Assembly: GCF_041583835.1 (NCBI RefSeq)
Contig: NZ_JBFHFC010000026.1
Coordinates: 1 to 33,147, forward strand
Reading direction: 5' to 3'
DNA length: 33,147 nt
Source: Thiomicrorhabdus sp041583835
Lineage (GTDB): Bacteria > Pseudomonadota > Gammaproteobacteria > Thiomicrospirales > Thiomicrospiraceae
Shown here: piece by piece, positions 1 to 8,400 of the stretch
How the letters are laid out: every line of letters begins with the position of its first letter
How positions within the stretch are numbered: the first letter of the stretch is position 1
Program-made: the position numbers and the translations under genes
The notes under the pieces: model-generated
Databases searched by the model: none
The model's input: only the letters and a program-made list of their open reading frames with translations
What the model was told of the DNA's origin: nothing

Positions 1-183
1 ATGTATATGGGGTATAACCGGGTCACCTTAACCTCAACCAAACCGGACTACTTTGTCGGAACCTCTATGCTGGCATTTTGCACCACTCAAAAAATGCAGT
101 GGCAAATCACGCTAATGATCCACCTGCCTGAAGGGAAACAAATTCAAATTCCATTTCATCTGGAAACGACAAATCGCTCATAA
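1..183 (+). CDS. 3' end of an unidentified protein (partial)
   Basis: An open frame runs from the first base of the window to a TAA at 181-183 and is followed at once by a strong terminator, so this is most likely the C-terminal part of a gene that begins outside the window. The ATG codons at 1 and 7 are probably internal. The visible residues alternate hydrophobic and polar positions in beta-strand fashion (for example WQITLMIHLPEGKQIQIPF near the end), as in small beta-sandwich domains such as FixH/YtkA-like proteins. That likeness is only a guess from pattern, and I cannot name the family. Confidence 0.45.
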   Translation: MYMGYNRVTLTSTKPDYFVGTSMLAFCTTQKMQWQITLMIHLPEGKQIQIPFHLETTNRS

Positions 184-210
184 CCCATTTTTTATACAAC
201 TTAGAGACAT

Positions 211-239
211 AAAAAAACCACCATTAAGGTGGTTTTTTT
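211..239. terminator. Bidirectional rho-independent terminator
   Basis: A perfect 12-bp inverted repeat (AAAAAAACCACC at 211-222 and its complement at 228-239) has a 5-base loop and runs of A and T on its two sides. It can therefore end transcription from the forward gene on the left and from the reverse-strand carbonic anhydrase on the right. Confidence 0.9.
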
Positions 240-253
240 GCATTGAAATGCCC

Positions 254-991
254 TTAGTCTTTAATCATGCGCCCGTTGCGAGCTTGTAACGGACGATTAT
301 TATTGCCTAGCACTGAATGAAGCGCTGCAATCTGCTCTTTGGAAGCGTAAGCCGCATTCTTCATCACAAACCAACGTACCCCTTCGGTACAAGGAGGGGT
401 TGTCAAAGAACCATCAAAACGATAGTAAGCTTTATCGGCAGGCAAATAATCCATCGCACTCAAACTCACGCCTTTAACTGCATGCGCCGCTTCAGGATGT
501 ACCGGCATTGAGTCAACAATTTTCTGAATGAAAGAATCCGCTGCACCTTCACGAATCAACACGGCAACAACCGCCAATTGACCGTCGGCACTCTTGTGAA
601 CAAAGTGCGCTTCCATCGGGTAAGAAAAGCCCTGTAAATTATTTTCGCTAGGCGTATGGAAGTGAACCTGCAATAAGTCAAACTTAATGCCTTCAACGGT
701 CATTGAACTGCCCGGAGCAAAATTCGCCTGTACGGTATGACCGTTATTCAAAATATTCAAACCGGAAGATTGATAATTAAATTGAATCGCTGGTAAGTTC
801 GCCTCATTGATCTCGGTCAAATTAATCGGAGATTGCGTCTTGCCGGTTTTACAAGTTGAAAAATCCGAACTCAACTCGCCCCAATGTTCAGGCCCCATAT
901 GCCCGGTATAGCCCCAATGAGCATGCTCACTCGCCATAGCCGACGAAGACGCCGCTATTACCAATCCTGCTAAAAGCGTTTTCAATTTCAC
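254..991 (-). CDS. Alpha-type carbonic anhydrase, exported
   Basis: Zinc enzyme that interconverts CO2 and bicarbonate, here predicted to work in the periplasm. The first 20 residues form a Sec signal peptide ending SSAMA, with mature protein starting SEHAHWGY. The alpha-class hallmarks are in order: the K-T-Q-S-P-I-N segment (51-57), a proton-shuttle-type His85 in NNGHTV, zinc ligands His110 and His112 in QVHFHTPSEN and His129 in EAHFVH, and the LTTPPC segment. Cys47 and Cys201 sit where bacterial alpha enzymes have a disulfide. The 245-residue length is normal for the family. The start is GTG at 991, with GGGAG about nine bases upstream. It stands alone, with a shared terminator downstream. 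Periplasmic carbonic anhydrase would suit an organism that must draw inorganic carbon, which is inference from the host guess. Confidence 0.96.
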   Translation of the reverse strand: MKLKTLLAGLVIAASSSAMASEHAHWGYTGHMGPEHWGELSSDFSTCKTGKTQSPINLTEINEANLPAIQFNYQSSGLNILNNGHTVQANFAPGSSMTVEGIKFDLLQVHFHTPSENNLQGFSYPMEAHFVHKSADGQLAVVAVLIREGAADSFIQKIVDSMPVHPEAAHAVKGVSLSAMDYLPADKAYYRFDGSLTTPPCTEGVRWFVMKNAAYASKEQIAALHSVLGNNNRPLQARNGRMIKD

Positions 992-1196
992 TTCAGTATC
1001 TCCCAGTACTTATGAATAGGTTTCTTAAATTATGATTTGCTTATATCACTAAGCACGCCGATTCTAAGTGAAGTGCCACTCACAAAGATAATAAAAGATA
1101 CTTGCTCAACAACAGGAAATACTATTGAAATACGTCATAAAACTGCAACATATCGACAACAACATATAGCAGAAAGAGAGGATTTGGAAGGTTTCG

Positions 1197-1673
1197 TTAT
1201 TGCTTCTTTTTCAGAGCTTCCGCTACGACGGGATGCACGAACTCAGAGACATTCCCACCTAGCGCGGATATTTCGCGAACCAAAGAGGACGAGATAAACG
1301 CATACTGTTCCGCCGGCGTCATGAACATGGTTTCCACATCCGGTGCCAACTTGCGGTTCATCGAGGCCAACTGGAATTCATACTCAAAATCGGATACGGC
1401 GCGTAAGCCCCGCAGCAATACATTACCGCCGATCTCTTGCACGAAATCGACTAACAAACCGCTAAATCCGACCACTTCGACATTAGGCAGCTCGGCCGTG
1501 ACTTTTTTCGCCAGCGCCACACGCTCGTCCAGAGTAAAAAGAGACTGTTTGTTTCGATTATCCGCCACGGCAATCACTAAACGGTCGTAAAAACGGGCCG
1601 CCCGTTCAATCAAATCAAAATGGCCGCAGGTAATAGGATCAAAAGTACCGGGATAAACCGCTGTAATGCTCAT
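1197..1673 (-). CDS. coaD: Phosphopantetheine adenylyltransferase
   Basis: Fourth step of coenzyme A synthesis: transfers AMP from ATP to 4'-phosphopantetheine, giving dephospho-CoA. The 158-residue length matches bacterial CoaD. The nucleotidyltransferase signature is at the N-terminus (YPGTFDPITCGH, with the T/HxGH motif as Thr15-Cys-Gly-His18). LLRGLRAVSDFEYE and the C-terminal YAFISSSLVRE segment complete the active site. It is a cytoplasmic hexamer in characterised relatives. Its neighbour beyond a short convergent gene is rsmD, the classic partner of coaD in gammaproteobacteria. A second CoA-pathway gene, coaX, lies about 30 kb away in this window. Confidence 0.97.
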   Translation of the reverse strand: MSITAVYPGTFDPITCGHFDLIERAARFYDRLVIAVADNRNKQSLFTLDERVALAKKVTAELPNVEVVGFSGLLVDFVQEIGGNVLLRGLRAVSDFEYEFQLASMNRKLAPDVETMFMTPAEQYAFISSSLVREISALGGNVSEFVHPVVAEALKKKQ

Positions 1674-1873
1674 AAGTCTCTTTTCTGGTTAAGGTTTCAA
1701 AGACTCGTCCAATAATTACAAATCACCGAACGATTACTTGCCGCCTATAATAACTGGATTAAATTTGGATTGCGATTGCTTTGCAAAAGGTTATGATAAA
1801 ACTTCAATGCTAAACGTCTTTGAAACAGTTTAAAACCGTTAATAAACCTTTTAAACGATTTAGGAGAGACACT

Positions 1874-2107
1874 ATGGAAGCACCTGTTCACAGCCTCAAT
1901 GCGCTATTCGAACAACTCGGATTACCCAGTTCGGATGCCGAAATCGAAGCCTTCATAAACACCCATAAAACCATGGCGAATACCACACACTTAGCCGACG
2001 CATCCTTCTGGACGCCGTCGCAAGCGGCATTTCTAACCGAAGCGATCGACGATGATGCCGACTGGGCCGAAGTTGTCGATCAACTAGATGCCTTGCTTCG
2101 AAATTAA
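1874..2107 (+). CDS. DUF2789 family small protein
   Basis: A 77-residue acidic protein of the DUF2789 family, whose function is not known. The family pattern is clear: an N-terminal HSLNALFEQLGLPS segment, a central FINTHKTM, then DASFWTPSQAAFLTEAI and the acidic DADWAEVVDQLDALL end. The frame is open further upstream, but ATG 1874 is chosen because TAGGAGAG lies just before it (1861-1868) and because the family begins at this point. Its TAA stop (2105-2107) interlocks with the reverse-strand stop of rsmD (2104-2106), so the two convergent genes overlap by three bases. It sits between coaD and rsmD, which are both on the other strand. Confidence 0.85.
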   Translation: MEAPVHSLNALFEQLGLPSSDAEIEAFINTHKTMANTTHLADASFWTPSQAAFLTEAIDDDADWAEVVDQLDALLRN

Positions 2108-2751
2108 TCTTCCGATTCTTCCCGATACCACAAGCCAAAACGGACTTGAGAAGTGGTTTTCTCTCGATGACAAACCCACCCGTCGGGAAGCTTCGGCCAA
2201 TCCAACTGTTTTTCCTGCTCGATGTAGAGCCAGCTTCGATCATTGGCGTAGCCATTCTTAAACAGCAAGTCCATCGCCGGTTGCATCAAGCCTTGATGAA
2301 ACGGCGGGTCTAAAAAAATCACATCAAATACTTGATTCGCAGGTTGCGCCAGCCACTGTAAACTGTCTGCCTGCACCACCTCGGCCTGATCCGCCTTTAA
2401 GGTCGACAAATTGGTTTTCAACTGTTTCGCATTCGCCGCTACCAACTCAAGAAAGATCACCTGCTTGGCACCGCGAGACAAGGCTTCAAACCCCAAAGCA
2501 CCCGAACCGGAGAATACGTCAAGACAACTCGCCCCCGGAGTTTCAAACTGCAACCAGTTGAATAGGGTTTCGCGCACCCGATCCGAAGTCGGGCGCAAAC
2601 CTTCGGCCGTCAACACCGGCAACTTCCGGCCACGCCAGTCTCCGCCGATAATCCGTACCTCTCCCATCTCGGAACGAGTCGGCCGACCGGCTTTTGACGG
2701 TGGGCGGGAGTCGTTTTTATGAGACGCTCTTTTTACGGGTTTTCTTGCCAT
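2104..2751 (-). CDS. rsmD: 16S rRNA (guanine(966)-N(2))-methyltransferase
   Basis: Methylates the exocyclic amine of G966 in 16S rRNA during 30S assembly, using S-adenosylmethionine. The protein has a basic, disordered N-terminus (residues 1-28, rich in K, R and S). The RsmD core follows: RIIGGDWRGRKLPV, RPTSDRVRETLFNWL, the SAM-binding DVFSGSGALGFEALSRGA and the catalytic FLDPPF, an N/DPPY-type motif of amino-methyltransferases. The 215-residue length is slightly longer than E. coli RsmD because of the basic tail. It is convergent with and overlaps the DUF2789 gene. In many gammaproteobacteria rsmD adjoins ftsY, but here ftsY is about 24 kb away. Confidence 0.96.
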   Translation of the reverse strand: MARKPVKRASHKNDSRPPSKAGRPTRSEMGEVRIIGGDWRGRKLPVLTAEGLRPTSDRVRETLFNWLQFETPGASCLDVFSGSGALGFEALSRGAKQVIFLELVAANAKQLKTNLSTLKADQAEVVQADSLQWLAQPANQVFDVIFLDPPFHQGLMQPAMDLLFKNGYANDRSWLYIEQEKQLDWPKLPDGWVCHREKTTSQVRFGLWYREESED

Positions 2752-2791
2752 TTTCCGTTATTCCAAAATCAAAGTCCGTATACAACCGATC

Positions 2792-3628
2792 TTACAGTAA
2801 AGCGATATGATCGTTTTCAATGGCAATTTTTCTGGCTTTATACAGTTGCCCCAATGCCTTTTTATAACGTGCTTTACTGGCACGATACTGCTTAAAAATA
2901 TCTTCCGGATCACTCTTGTCGGTCAAGGTAGAAATCCCGTCGTTGGCTTGAAGATGCGCCAAAATCTGTTCGGCCAACTCCTCACGACCTTCACGGCCTT
3001 GTTTCTGCAACGTCAGGTTGATTTTCAAATCAGGGCGAATGCCTTTGATATAGCCTTTCAGTTTCTGACCGATTCTCAACGGCTGCAAGATATCGGAATT
3101 ATGAATCAAACCTAAATGCGTACCGTCGATAACGGCGGTATATCCCATATTACTGCGGCTGGCGACCAATAGACTGACTTCCTGACCACTCTTAAAATCG
3201 GTATTGGTTTCTTTCAAAAACAGACTCAACTTGCTGGATGCGGCAAGCCGGCCACTGATGTCGACATACACATAAACGCAATAGGAACGCCCCTCTTCCA
3301 TCGGCACTCGCTGTTCCGCATAAGGAACCAGCAAATCCTTAGGCATGCCCCAATTCAGGAACGCACCGGTACGATTCACCTGATTGACCTTTAAGAAAGC
3401 CACCTCACCGACCGATGCCAAAGGTTTGTCGGTAGTCGCAACCAAGCGGTCTTGAGAATCCTGATAGATAAATACCTCGAGTTCGTCACCGACTTTGGCG
3501 TTCTTGGGCACATAACGGTTAGGCAACAACACTTCACCCAACTGCCCTGCATCCACATACAATCCGAACTCAACTTCTTTAACCACCTTGAGTCGGTTTA
3601 CCTGTCCAATATTCGCCTGTTTTGTCAT
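2792..3628 (-). CDS. CvfB/YitL-type S1 RNA-binding protein
   Basis: A 278-residue protein with the layout of the CvfB (YitL) family: three tandem S1-like OB folds followed by a winged helix. The first unit covers about residues 8-60 (VNRLKVVKEVEFGLYVDAG). The second spans about 70-130 (GEVAFLKVNQVNRTGAFLNWG). The third spans about 145-210 and includes IRPDLKINLTLQ. The C-terminal winged helix includes SDPEDIFKQYRASKARYKKALG. CvfB binds RNA and affects virulence and expression in Staphylococcus, but its role in proteobacteria is not settled. It is transcribed toward rsmD, 40 bp away, and could share a transcript with it. The start is ATG 3628; the ribosome site is weak. Confidence 0.88.
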   Translation of the reverse strand: MTKQANIGQVNRLKVVKEVEFGLYVDAGQLGEVLLPNRYVPKNAKVGDELEVFIYQDSQDRLVATTDKPLASVGEVAFLKVNQVNRTGAFLNWGMPKDLLVPYAEQRVPMEEGRSYCVYVYVDISGRLAASSKLSLFLKETNTDFKSGQEVSLLVASRSNMGYTAVIDGTHLGLIHNSDILQPLRIGQKLKGYIKGIRPDLKINLTLQKQGREGREELAEQILAHLQANDGISTLTDKSDPEDIFKQYRASKARYKKALGQLYKARKIAIENDHIALL

Positions 3629-3960
3629 TATTGTGTGCCTTATAGAAGTGATGCCCGGTCTATGCCATTGAAGCCATTCAAATCATTTAAAAAATAAAAA
3701 ATCCATTCTGACCAGGCCTGCCTATTTTACATTTGCTGCAATAAGACATGCAAACCGCCGAATAAAAGCCATATCATACCGAGTTATACAGACAAAGACT
3801 GGAAAACCACCCCGCTTACATTCCATTGCCCTATCCATAAAAACCAGCAAAAAACCCGCAAATCGTTCAAAATAAACAGCTTTACAACGCAAATGACTTT
3901 TTCGCACCGTTTGTCGATTTATAATACCCCTTGCCAAGAATTGAAATAACAGGATCCTGT
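3629..3960. other. Divergent intergenic region, cvfB-like gene / rluF
   Basis: About 330 bases with no convincing gene; the reverse open frames here have no family likeness and no ribosome site. It must hold the promoter of the S1-protein gene (reverse) and of rluF (forward). The only sharp element I see is the TATAAT near its right end, listed separately. Confidence 0.6.
3920..3925 (+). promoter_or_regulatory. Predicted -10 box of rluF
   Basis: A perfect TATAAT lies 35 bases before the chosen GTG start. No good -35 is seen at 16-18 bases upstream. The predicted RNA start near 3931-3933 would exclude the longer reading frame beginning at TTG 3931, which supports GTG 3961. Confidence 0.5.
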
Positions 3961-4869
3961 GTGACCAGCCACATTGAAAAACGCCTTAATAAATTTATCA
4001 GCGAATCCGGATTTTGTTCGCGTCGCGAAGCGGATAAGTTGATTGAGCAAAACCGCGTCAAAATCAACGGTAAGCTGCCGGAACTGGGCACCAAGGTCAA
4101 AGCGGGCGATGTCGTTCAAGTGGACGGCAAAGAGATTAAGCCCAGCGCCGAAAACAAATCCGACCGCACCTACATCGCCTACAACAAACCGATTGGCATC
4201 ATCTGCTCGACCGAAAGCCGCGTCAAAGGCAATATTATCGACGCCATCGGACACCCGCAGCGGATCTTTCCGATCGGCCGACTCGATAAACCGTCCGAAG
4301 GCTTGATTTTTCTGACCAGCGACGGCGACATCGTCAACAAGATCCTGCGTGCCGAAAACGCTCATGACAAGGAATACATCGTCACCGTCGACAAACCGCT
4401 CAGCGAACGTTTTGTGGAACGCATGTCGAACGGCATCCCGATTCTCGGCACCGTCACGAAACCCTGCAAGGTCACTATCGTCAGCCGCTTTGTCTTCAAA
4501 ATCATTCTCACCCAGGGACTGAACCGACAAATCCGCCGGATGTGCGAATACCTGGGTTATGAAGTCACTAAACTCAAGCGTACCCGCATCATGTCGGTGG
4601 AACTGGGCAATCTCAAGCCGGGGCAGTGGCGCAACCTGACCGCAAAAGAGATGGATGAAATCAACTGCGCCGTGGCAGGTTCGAGAAAAACAGCCGCCCC
4701 AAGCACGCAAAAAGCGACCGCACAAAAAACGGCGACACAAAACAAACACAAACCCTCGGATGCGGCCAATAGAACGAAACGCACACCGAAACCAGGCCTG
4801 CGCAAAACGGCCAACAAACAAACCGAAGCGCAACCCAAGCCTAGACGCAGACCCAATAAAACGAAATAA
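3961..4869 (+). CDS. rluF: 23S rRNA pseudouridine(2604) synthase-like
   Basis: Isomerises uridine to pseudouridine in 23S rRNA (U2604 in E. coli), with dual tRNA-Tyr action in some species. An S4 RNA-binding domain (about 7-55, RLNKFISESGFCSRREAD) precedes the RsuA-family catalytic core. The catalytic aspartate is Asp109 in IGRLDKPSEGL, and RluF-specific text includes NKILRAENAHDKEYIVTVDK and GLNRQIRRMCEYLGYEV. The last 65 or so residues form a low-complexity tail rich in K, T, A, P and R, as in E. coli RluF. GTG 3961 is chosen because AGGA lies six bases upstream and the S4 domain begins there. It is probably the first gene of a forward unit with selD and mnmH. A 331-residue open frame on the opposite strand is a shadow. 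Confidence 0.9.
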   Translation: MTSHIEKRLNKFISESGFCSRREADKLIEQNRVKINGKLPELGTKVKAGDVVQVDGKEIKPSAENKSDRTYIAYNKPIGIICSTESRVKGNIIDAIGHPQRIFPIGRLDKPSEGLIFLTSDGDIVNKILRAENAHDKEYIVTVDKPLSERFVERMSNGIPILGTVTKPCKVTIVSRFVFKIILTQGLNRQIRRMCEYLGYEVTKLKRTRIMSVELGNLKPGQWRNLTAKEMDEINCAVAGSRKTAAPSTQKATAQKTATQNKHKPSDAANRTKRTPKPGLRKTANKQTEAQPKPRRRPNKTK

Positions 4870-4877
4870 ATAAGACG

Positions 4878-4905
4878 CTGCAGGCGACAACTTGTCCGCC
4901 GGCAG
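4878..4905 (+). promoter_or_regulatory. Inverted repeat in the selD leader
   Basis: Between the rluF stop and the selD ribosome site, CTGC-GGCG-ACAA pairs with TTGT-CGCC-GCAG with one internal mismatch and one bulge. No T-run follows, so it does not look like a normal terminator. It may be an RNA hairpin that stabilises the message or adjusts selD output. Its role is unknown. Confidence 0.4.
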
Positions 4906-4925
4906 AAGCAACAAGGAACCAAAAA

Positions 4926-5987
4926 ATGCTCGACGACATCACTGCCAACGCCACCATCAAATTGACTGAATACAGCCATGGTGCCGGATGCGGATGCAAA
5001 ATTTCTCCCAAAGTGCTGGACAGCATCCTGAAAACCCAAATGGACATCGCGCCACACCCGCAGTTACTGGTCGGCAACAGCACCAAAGACGATGCCGCTG
5101 CTTATGATTTAGGCAACGGTACGTCGGTATTGAGCACCACCGATTTCTTCATGCCGATCGTTGACGACCCCTACACTTTCGGACGCATTGCCGCGACTAA
5201 TGCGATCAGCGACATCTACGCGATGGGCGGGAAACCGCTCATGGCAATCGCCATTTTCGGCTGGCCGATCGATAAATTACCGCCCGAAGTCGGCCAACAA
5301 GTCATTGAAGGCGGCCGCGCCACCTGTGAAGCCGCGGGAATTCCATTGGCGGGTGGCCATTCGATCGACGCCCCCGAACCGATTTTCGGTTTGGCAGTCA
5401 CCGGCATCGTCGACAACCAACATTTAAAACGCAATGCTTCGGCCGAAGTCGGCTGCGAACTGTTTCTAACCAAACCGATCGGTATCGGCATCCTGACCAC
5501 CGCGCAGAAACAGAAAAAAATCCAACCGGAACACCTGGAAATGGCGATTGATGCCATGACCACCTTAAATAAAGCCGGCAGCGAATTTGCACAAATTCCG
5601 GGCGTCACCGCATTGACGGACGTCACCGGCTTCGGTGTTCTCGGGCACCTGATTGAAATCTGCGAAGGCAGCGACATTGCCGCACAAATCGAATTCGACA
5701 AAGTGCCGATTTTGCCAAACGTACTCGAATATCTGGCACAAGGCTGCACGCCCGGCGGTACCGGACGCAACTTCGATAGTTACGGCCATAAAGTAGCGCC
5801 GAACATTTCAGAAACCCAGAAAATGATTCTGTGCGATCCACAAACTTCGGGGGGATTATTGGCCGCCGTACGTCCGGATGCGGTCGCTCGCTTTAAAGAA
5901 GTCGCGGCGCAATTCGGTCTGGAACTTGAAGCCATCGGCCAAACCGTCGATGCCGCTTCGAAATCGCATTGTGTCGAGGTAGTGTAA
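4926..5987 (+). CDS. selD: Selenide, water dikinase (selenophosphate synthetase)
   Basis: Makes selenophosphate, the selenium donor for tRNA selenouridine and for selenocysteine, from selenide and ATP. The protein is close to E. coli SelD along its whole length (353 residues). The glycine-rich catalytic loop is SHGAGCGCK, with Cys22 and Lys25 at the E. coli Cys17 and Lys20 positions, so this enzyme uses cysteine rather than selenocysteine. ATP-binding segments DDAAAYDLG, STTDFFMPIVDD and GGHSIDAPEPIFGLAVTG are intact. AAGGA lies eight bases before the ATG. The stop TAA shares one base with the ATG of mnmH, so the two are translationally coupled. This tight pairing shows tRNA selenation as at least one use of the product. 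Confidence 0.98.
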   Translation: MLDDITANATIKLTEYSHGAGCGCKISPKVLDSILKTQMDIAPHPQLLVGNSTKDDAAAYDLGNGTSVLSTTDFFMPIVDDPYTFGRIAATNAISDIYAMGGKPLMAIAIFGWPIDKLPPEVGQQVIEGGRATCEAAGIPLAGGHSIDAPEPIFGLAVTGIVDNQHLKRNASAEVGCELFLTKPIGIGILTTAQKQKKIQPEHLEMAIDAMTTLNKAGSEFAQIPGVTALTDVTGFGVLGHLIEICEGSDIAAQIEFDKVPILPNVLEYLAQGCTPGGTGRNFDSYGHKVAPNISETQKMILCDPQTSGGLLAAVRPDAVARFKEVAAQFGLELEAIGQTVDAASKSHCVEVV

Positions 5988-7099
5988 TGGCCGTTCAATT
6001 GACTGAGTTTTCGAATAGCCTGCCGCAAACCGACGACTTTCGTTCGATCGTCTTGAATCAAACTCCACTGATTGACGTGCGGGCACCGGTAGAATTCAAT
6101 CAGGGAGCGTTTGCATCCGCCACCAACTTGCCGCTAATGAACGACGAAGAACGCCAAAAAGTCGGCCTGTGTTACAAACAACACGGTAATGCGGCTGCGG
6201 TGAAATTGGGGCATCAACTGGTCAATGAATCCGTCAGAGAACCGCGCATACAGGCTTGGTCGGAATTCATGGACCAACATCCTGACGCAATGCTGTACTG
6301 CTTTCGCGGCGGAATGCGCTCCAAAATTTCACAACAGTGGCTGGCGGATAGCGGACGCGAAATTGTCCGCCTTAAAGGTGGCTATAAAGCCTTTCGTCGC
6401 TATCTGATCGACTACCTTGACGCCTTCCCCGCCCTTATGCAACAGCAAAACATTCAACCGCTGGTTCTGGCGGGTCGCACCGGCTCGGGCAAAACGCTGG
6501 TGATTCAACGAATTCAACAGGCCGTCGATTTAGAAGGCTTGGCGCATCACAGAGGTTCGGCCTTTGGCCGTCATGCCACACCGCAACCGACACAAATCAA
6601 TTTTGAAAACCAACTGTCGATGGCTCTGATCCGTTTTATGGAAAACGCCAAACACCAACTGGTCATTGAAGACGAAGCTCGTAATATCGGCTCGGTTTCC
6701 ATGCCCAAGCCGTTGTTCGACGCTTTAAAATCGGGCGACCGTATCATTGTCGACACACCGCTTGAACAACGTATTCACATCACCCATCAGGAATACGTCA
6801 TCGAAGCACAACAGGAATATCCTCACCTTCAGGACTGGGTGAATTTTATGCTGTCCGCTTTCGACCGCATTCAAAAACGTTTGGGCGGCGAACGCCACCA
6901 ACGCGTCCTCAAACAGTTCGAACACGCCCACGAACAGCAATTGAATAGCGGCGATACACATGGACACCAGACTTGGATCGAAACCCTGTTAAGCGAATAT
7001 TACGATCCGATGTATGATTACCAAATGCAAAAGAATTCACACAAGGTGACTTTTCAAGGCAATATGGACGAAGTCGTGCAATTTATTGATTCCATTTAA
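5987..7099 (+). CDS. mnmH: tRNA 2-selenouridine synthase
   Basis: Also called SelU or YbbB. Replaces sulfur with selenium at 2-thiouridine-34 of tRNAs for Lys, Glu and Gln, passing through a geranylated intermediate in studied relatives. The N-terminal rhodanese domain (about 15-140) carries the active cysteine in LYCFRGGMRS (Cys105). A P-loop follows at 163-170 (GRTGSGKT), with the MnmH-type AHHRGSAFG segment after it. The 370 residues agree with E. coli (364). ATG 5987 is chosen over an earlier in-frame start because GAGGT precedes it (5976-5980) and because it forms a TAATG junction with selD. Together the two genes form a complete tRNA-selenation cassette. Confidence 0.97.
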   Translation: MAVQLTEFSNSLPQTDDFRSIVLNQTPLIDVRAPVEFNQGAFASATNLPLMNDEERQKVGLCYKQHGNAAAVKLGHQLVNESVREPRIQAWSEFMDQHPDAMLYCFRGGMRSKISQQWLADSGREIVRLKGGYKAFRRYLIDYLDAFPALMQQQNIQPLVLAGRTGSGKTLVIQRIQQAVDLEGLAHHRGSAFGRHATPQPTQINFENQLSMALIRFMENAKHQLVIEDEARNIGSVSMPKPLFDALKSGDRIIVDTPLEQRIHITHQEYVIEAQQEYPHLQDWVNFMLSAFDRIQKRLGGERHQRVLKQFEHAHEQQLNSGDTHGHQTWIETLLSEYYDPMYDYQMQKNSHKVTFQGNMDEVVQFIDSI

Positions 7100-7300
7100 T
7101 GGCACGACGGCGATAACCAGTAAAAAGGCAGCACCCTCCTTACCGTCAAAATTTACCCTCCGTCACCCCTAAATTAAAGCCGCTCCCGACTCAAACAGTA
7201 AGCGGTATTACGATTCGTACTTCTGAGTAATAAACATGGTTTTCAGACCGGTTGTCTGCTAACATTCGACCATAAACCTAATAAGAATGTATGTTTTACC

Positions 7301-8299
7301 ATGGATGAGTTAAAGGCATTAACCAATGAAAATCAACGCCTAAAAGATCAGTTGGCGGATTACCGCTATCTGTTCGAAACCAGCGAGCTTGCGATGATCA
7401 TTCACGATGCCTCGAACGGACTGTACCTTGACTATAATCAAGCCTATTATCGATTAATGGGTTATGAAAAAAAATCCGAACTTAAAAACTTCCACCCTTC
7501 TGACGTTTCCCCCGAATTTCAGCCGGACGGTCAGACTTCCCGTGAAAAAGCGGACAAAATGATCGCTTTAGCCATAGAAAAGGGCGAACACAGTTTTGAG
7601 TGGATGCATCAGCGCACCGACGGCTACAAATTCCTCTCTCTAGTTACTCTAAGCGTCATCCCTTTCAACAATCAAAAAGCCTTGAGAGCGGTTATCCGGG
7701 ATATCACCGAGACCCGTAAACTGGAACGCCTGGTTGAAGAAAAAACCCACGAACTCGCGCTTAAAAACGAAGCCCTGGAGCAACTTTCCTACACCGATCC
7801 ACTGACCGGTTTATATAACCGTAGAAAACTCGATCTCATTCTGGAAAACGTTTGGGATTTCTCCGGCCGGACCGACGCATCGGTCGGTTTATTGTTTTTG
7901 GATATCGATAACTTCAAAGCTTATAACGATAACTACGGACACAGCGAAGGCGACAAGGTTCTTCATAAACTGGCGAAACAAATCCAAGAAACCGTTAAAC
8001 GCAAAACCGACTATGTTGCACGTTACGGCGGTGAAGAGTTCGTTGTTGTTTTAGCGCCGACAGATGTTGACTTCGTTAAGCAGATGGCGGCCGATATCAT
8101 CAAATCGATTAACGAATTAAAAATTCCCCATCAATATTCGGAAACTTCCGAACACGTCACGATCAGTATCGGTTGTGCCATCAGCCATCCGAATCATACG
8201 GAACGAACAACGCAAGAATGGATTGAGGCGGCCGACGCCATGCTATATCAAGCCAAAAGAAACGGGAAAAACCGTTTTGAAATAATCCATCTCAAATAA
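7301..8299 (+). CDS. PAS-GGDEF diguanylate cyclase
   Basis: Predicted cytoplasmic enzyme that makes cyclic di-GMP from two GTP under control of a sensory PAS domain. A short N-terminal helix (1-22) leads into a PAS domain (about 24-135; IIHDASNGLYLDYNQAYYRLMGY, then RAVIRDITETRKLE). A coiled-coil linker (136-162) joins it to the GGDEF domain (164-332). The catalytic motif is GGEEF (243-247), a functional variant. RKTD (234-237) five residues upstream is an intact inhibitory I-site, so product feedback is expected. SYTDPLTGLYNRRKL is the usual domain entry. No membrane segment is seen, so the signal is probably internal. There is no clear ribosome site before ATG 7301. The ligand is unknown. 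Confidence 0.93.
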   Translation: MDELKALTNENQRLKDQLADYRYLFETSELAMIIHDASNGLYLDYNQAYYRLMGYEKKSELKNFHPSDVSPEFQPDGQTSREKADKMIALAIEKGEHSFEWMHQRTDGYKFLSLVTLSVIPFNNQKALRAVIRDITETRKLERLVEEKTHELALKNEALEQLSYTDPLTGLYNRRKLDLILENVWDFSGRTDASVGLLFLDIDNFKAYNDNYGHSEGDKVLHKLAKQIQETVKRKTDYVARYGGEEFVVVLAPTDVDFVKQMAADIIKSINELKIPHQYSETSEHVTISIGCAISHPNHTERTTQEWIEAADAMLYQAKRNGKNRFEIIHLK

Positions 8300-8400
8300 G
8301 TTCGAACATCGGCAATCCCAACCTCCAAATCGACTTGCGCCGGTGGTGCGTTTGCTTTAATTTATAATTTAACCCTAATATAAAATGCAAAGGACAAATC

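Noticed and set aside
1060..1080. A TGGCAC segment on the reverse strand before carbonic anhydrase, as a sigma-54 promoter
   Set aside because: The -12 element lacks the required GC at the right distance.
1037..1297. An 86-residue forward open frame between carbonic anhydrase and coaD
   Set aside because: It runs into the coaD 3' end on the other strand, has no ribosome site and shows no family likeness.
3919..4914. A 331-residue open frame on the reverse strand opposite rluF
   Set aside because: It is an exact antisense shadow of rluF, whose S4 and pseudouridine synthase motifs are clear. The reverse frame has no recognisable family and is rich in Phe, Arg and Val, as expected from complementing a Lys/Asn-rich coding strand.
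5216..5770. A 184-residue reverse open frame opposite selD
   Set aside because: selD matches E. coli SelD along its whole length, so the reverse frame is a shadow.
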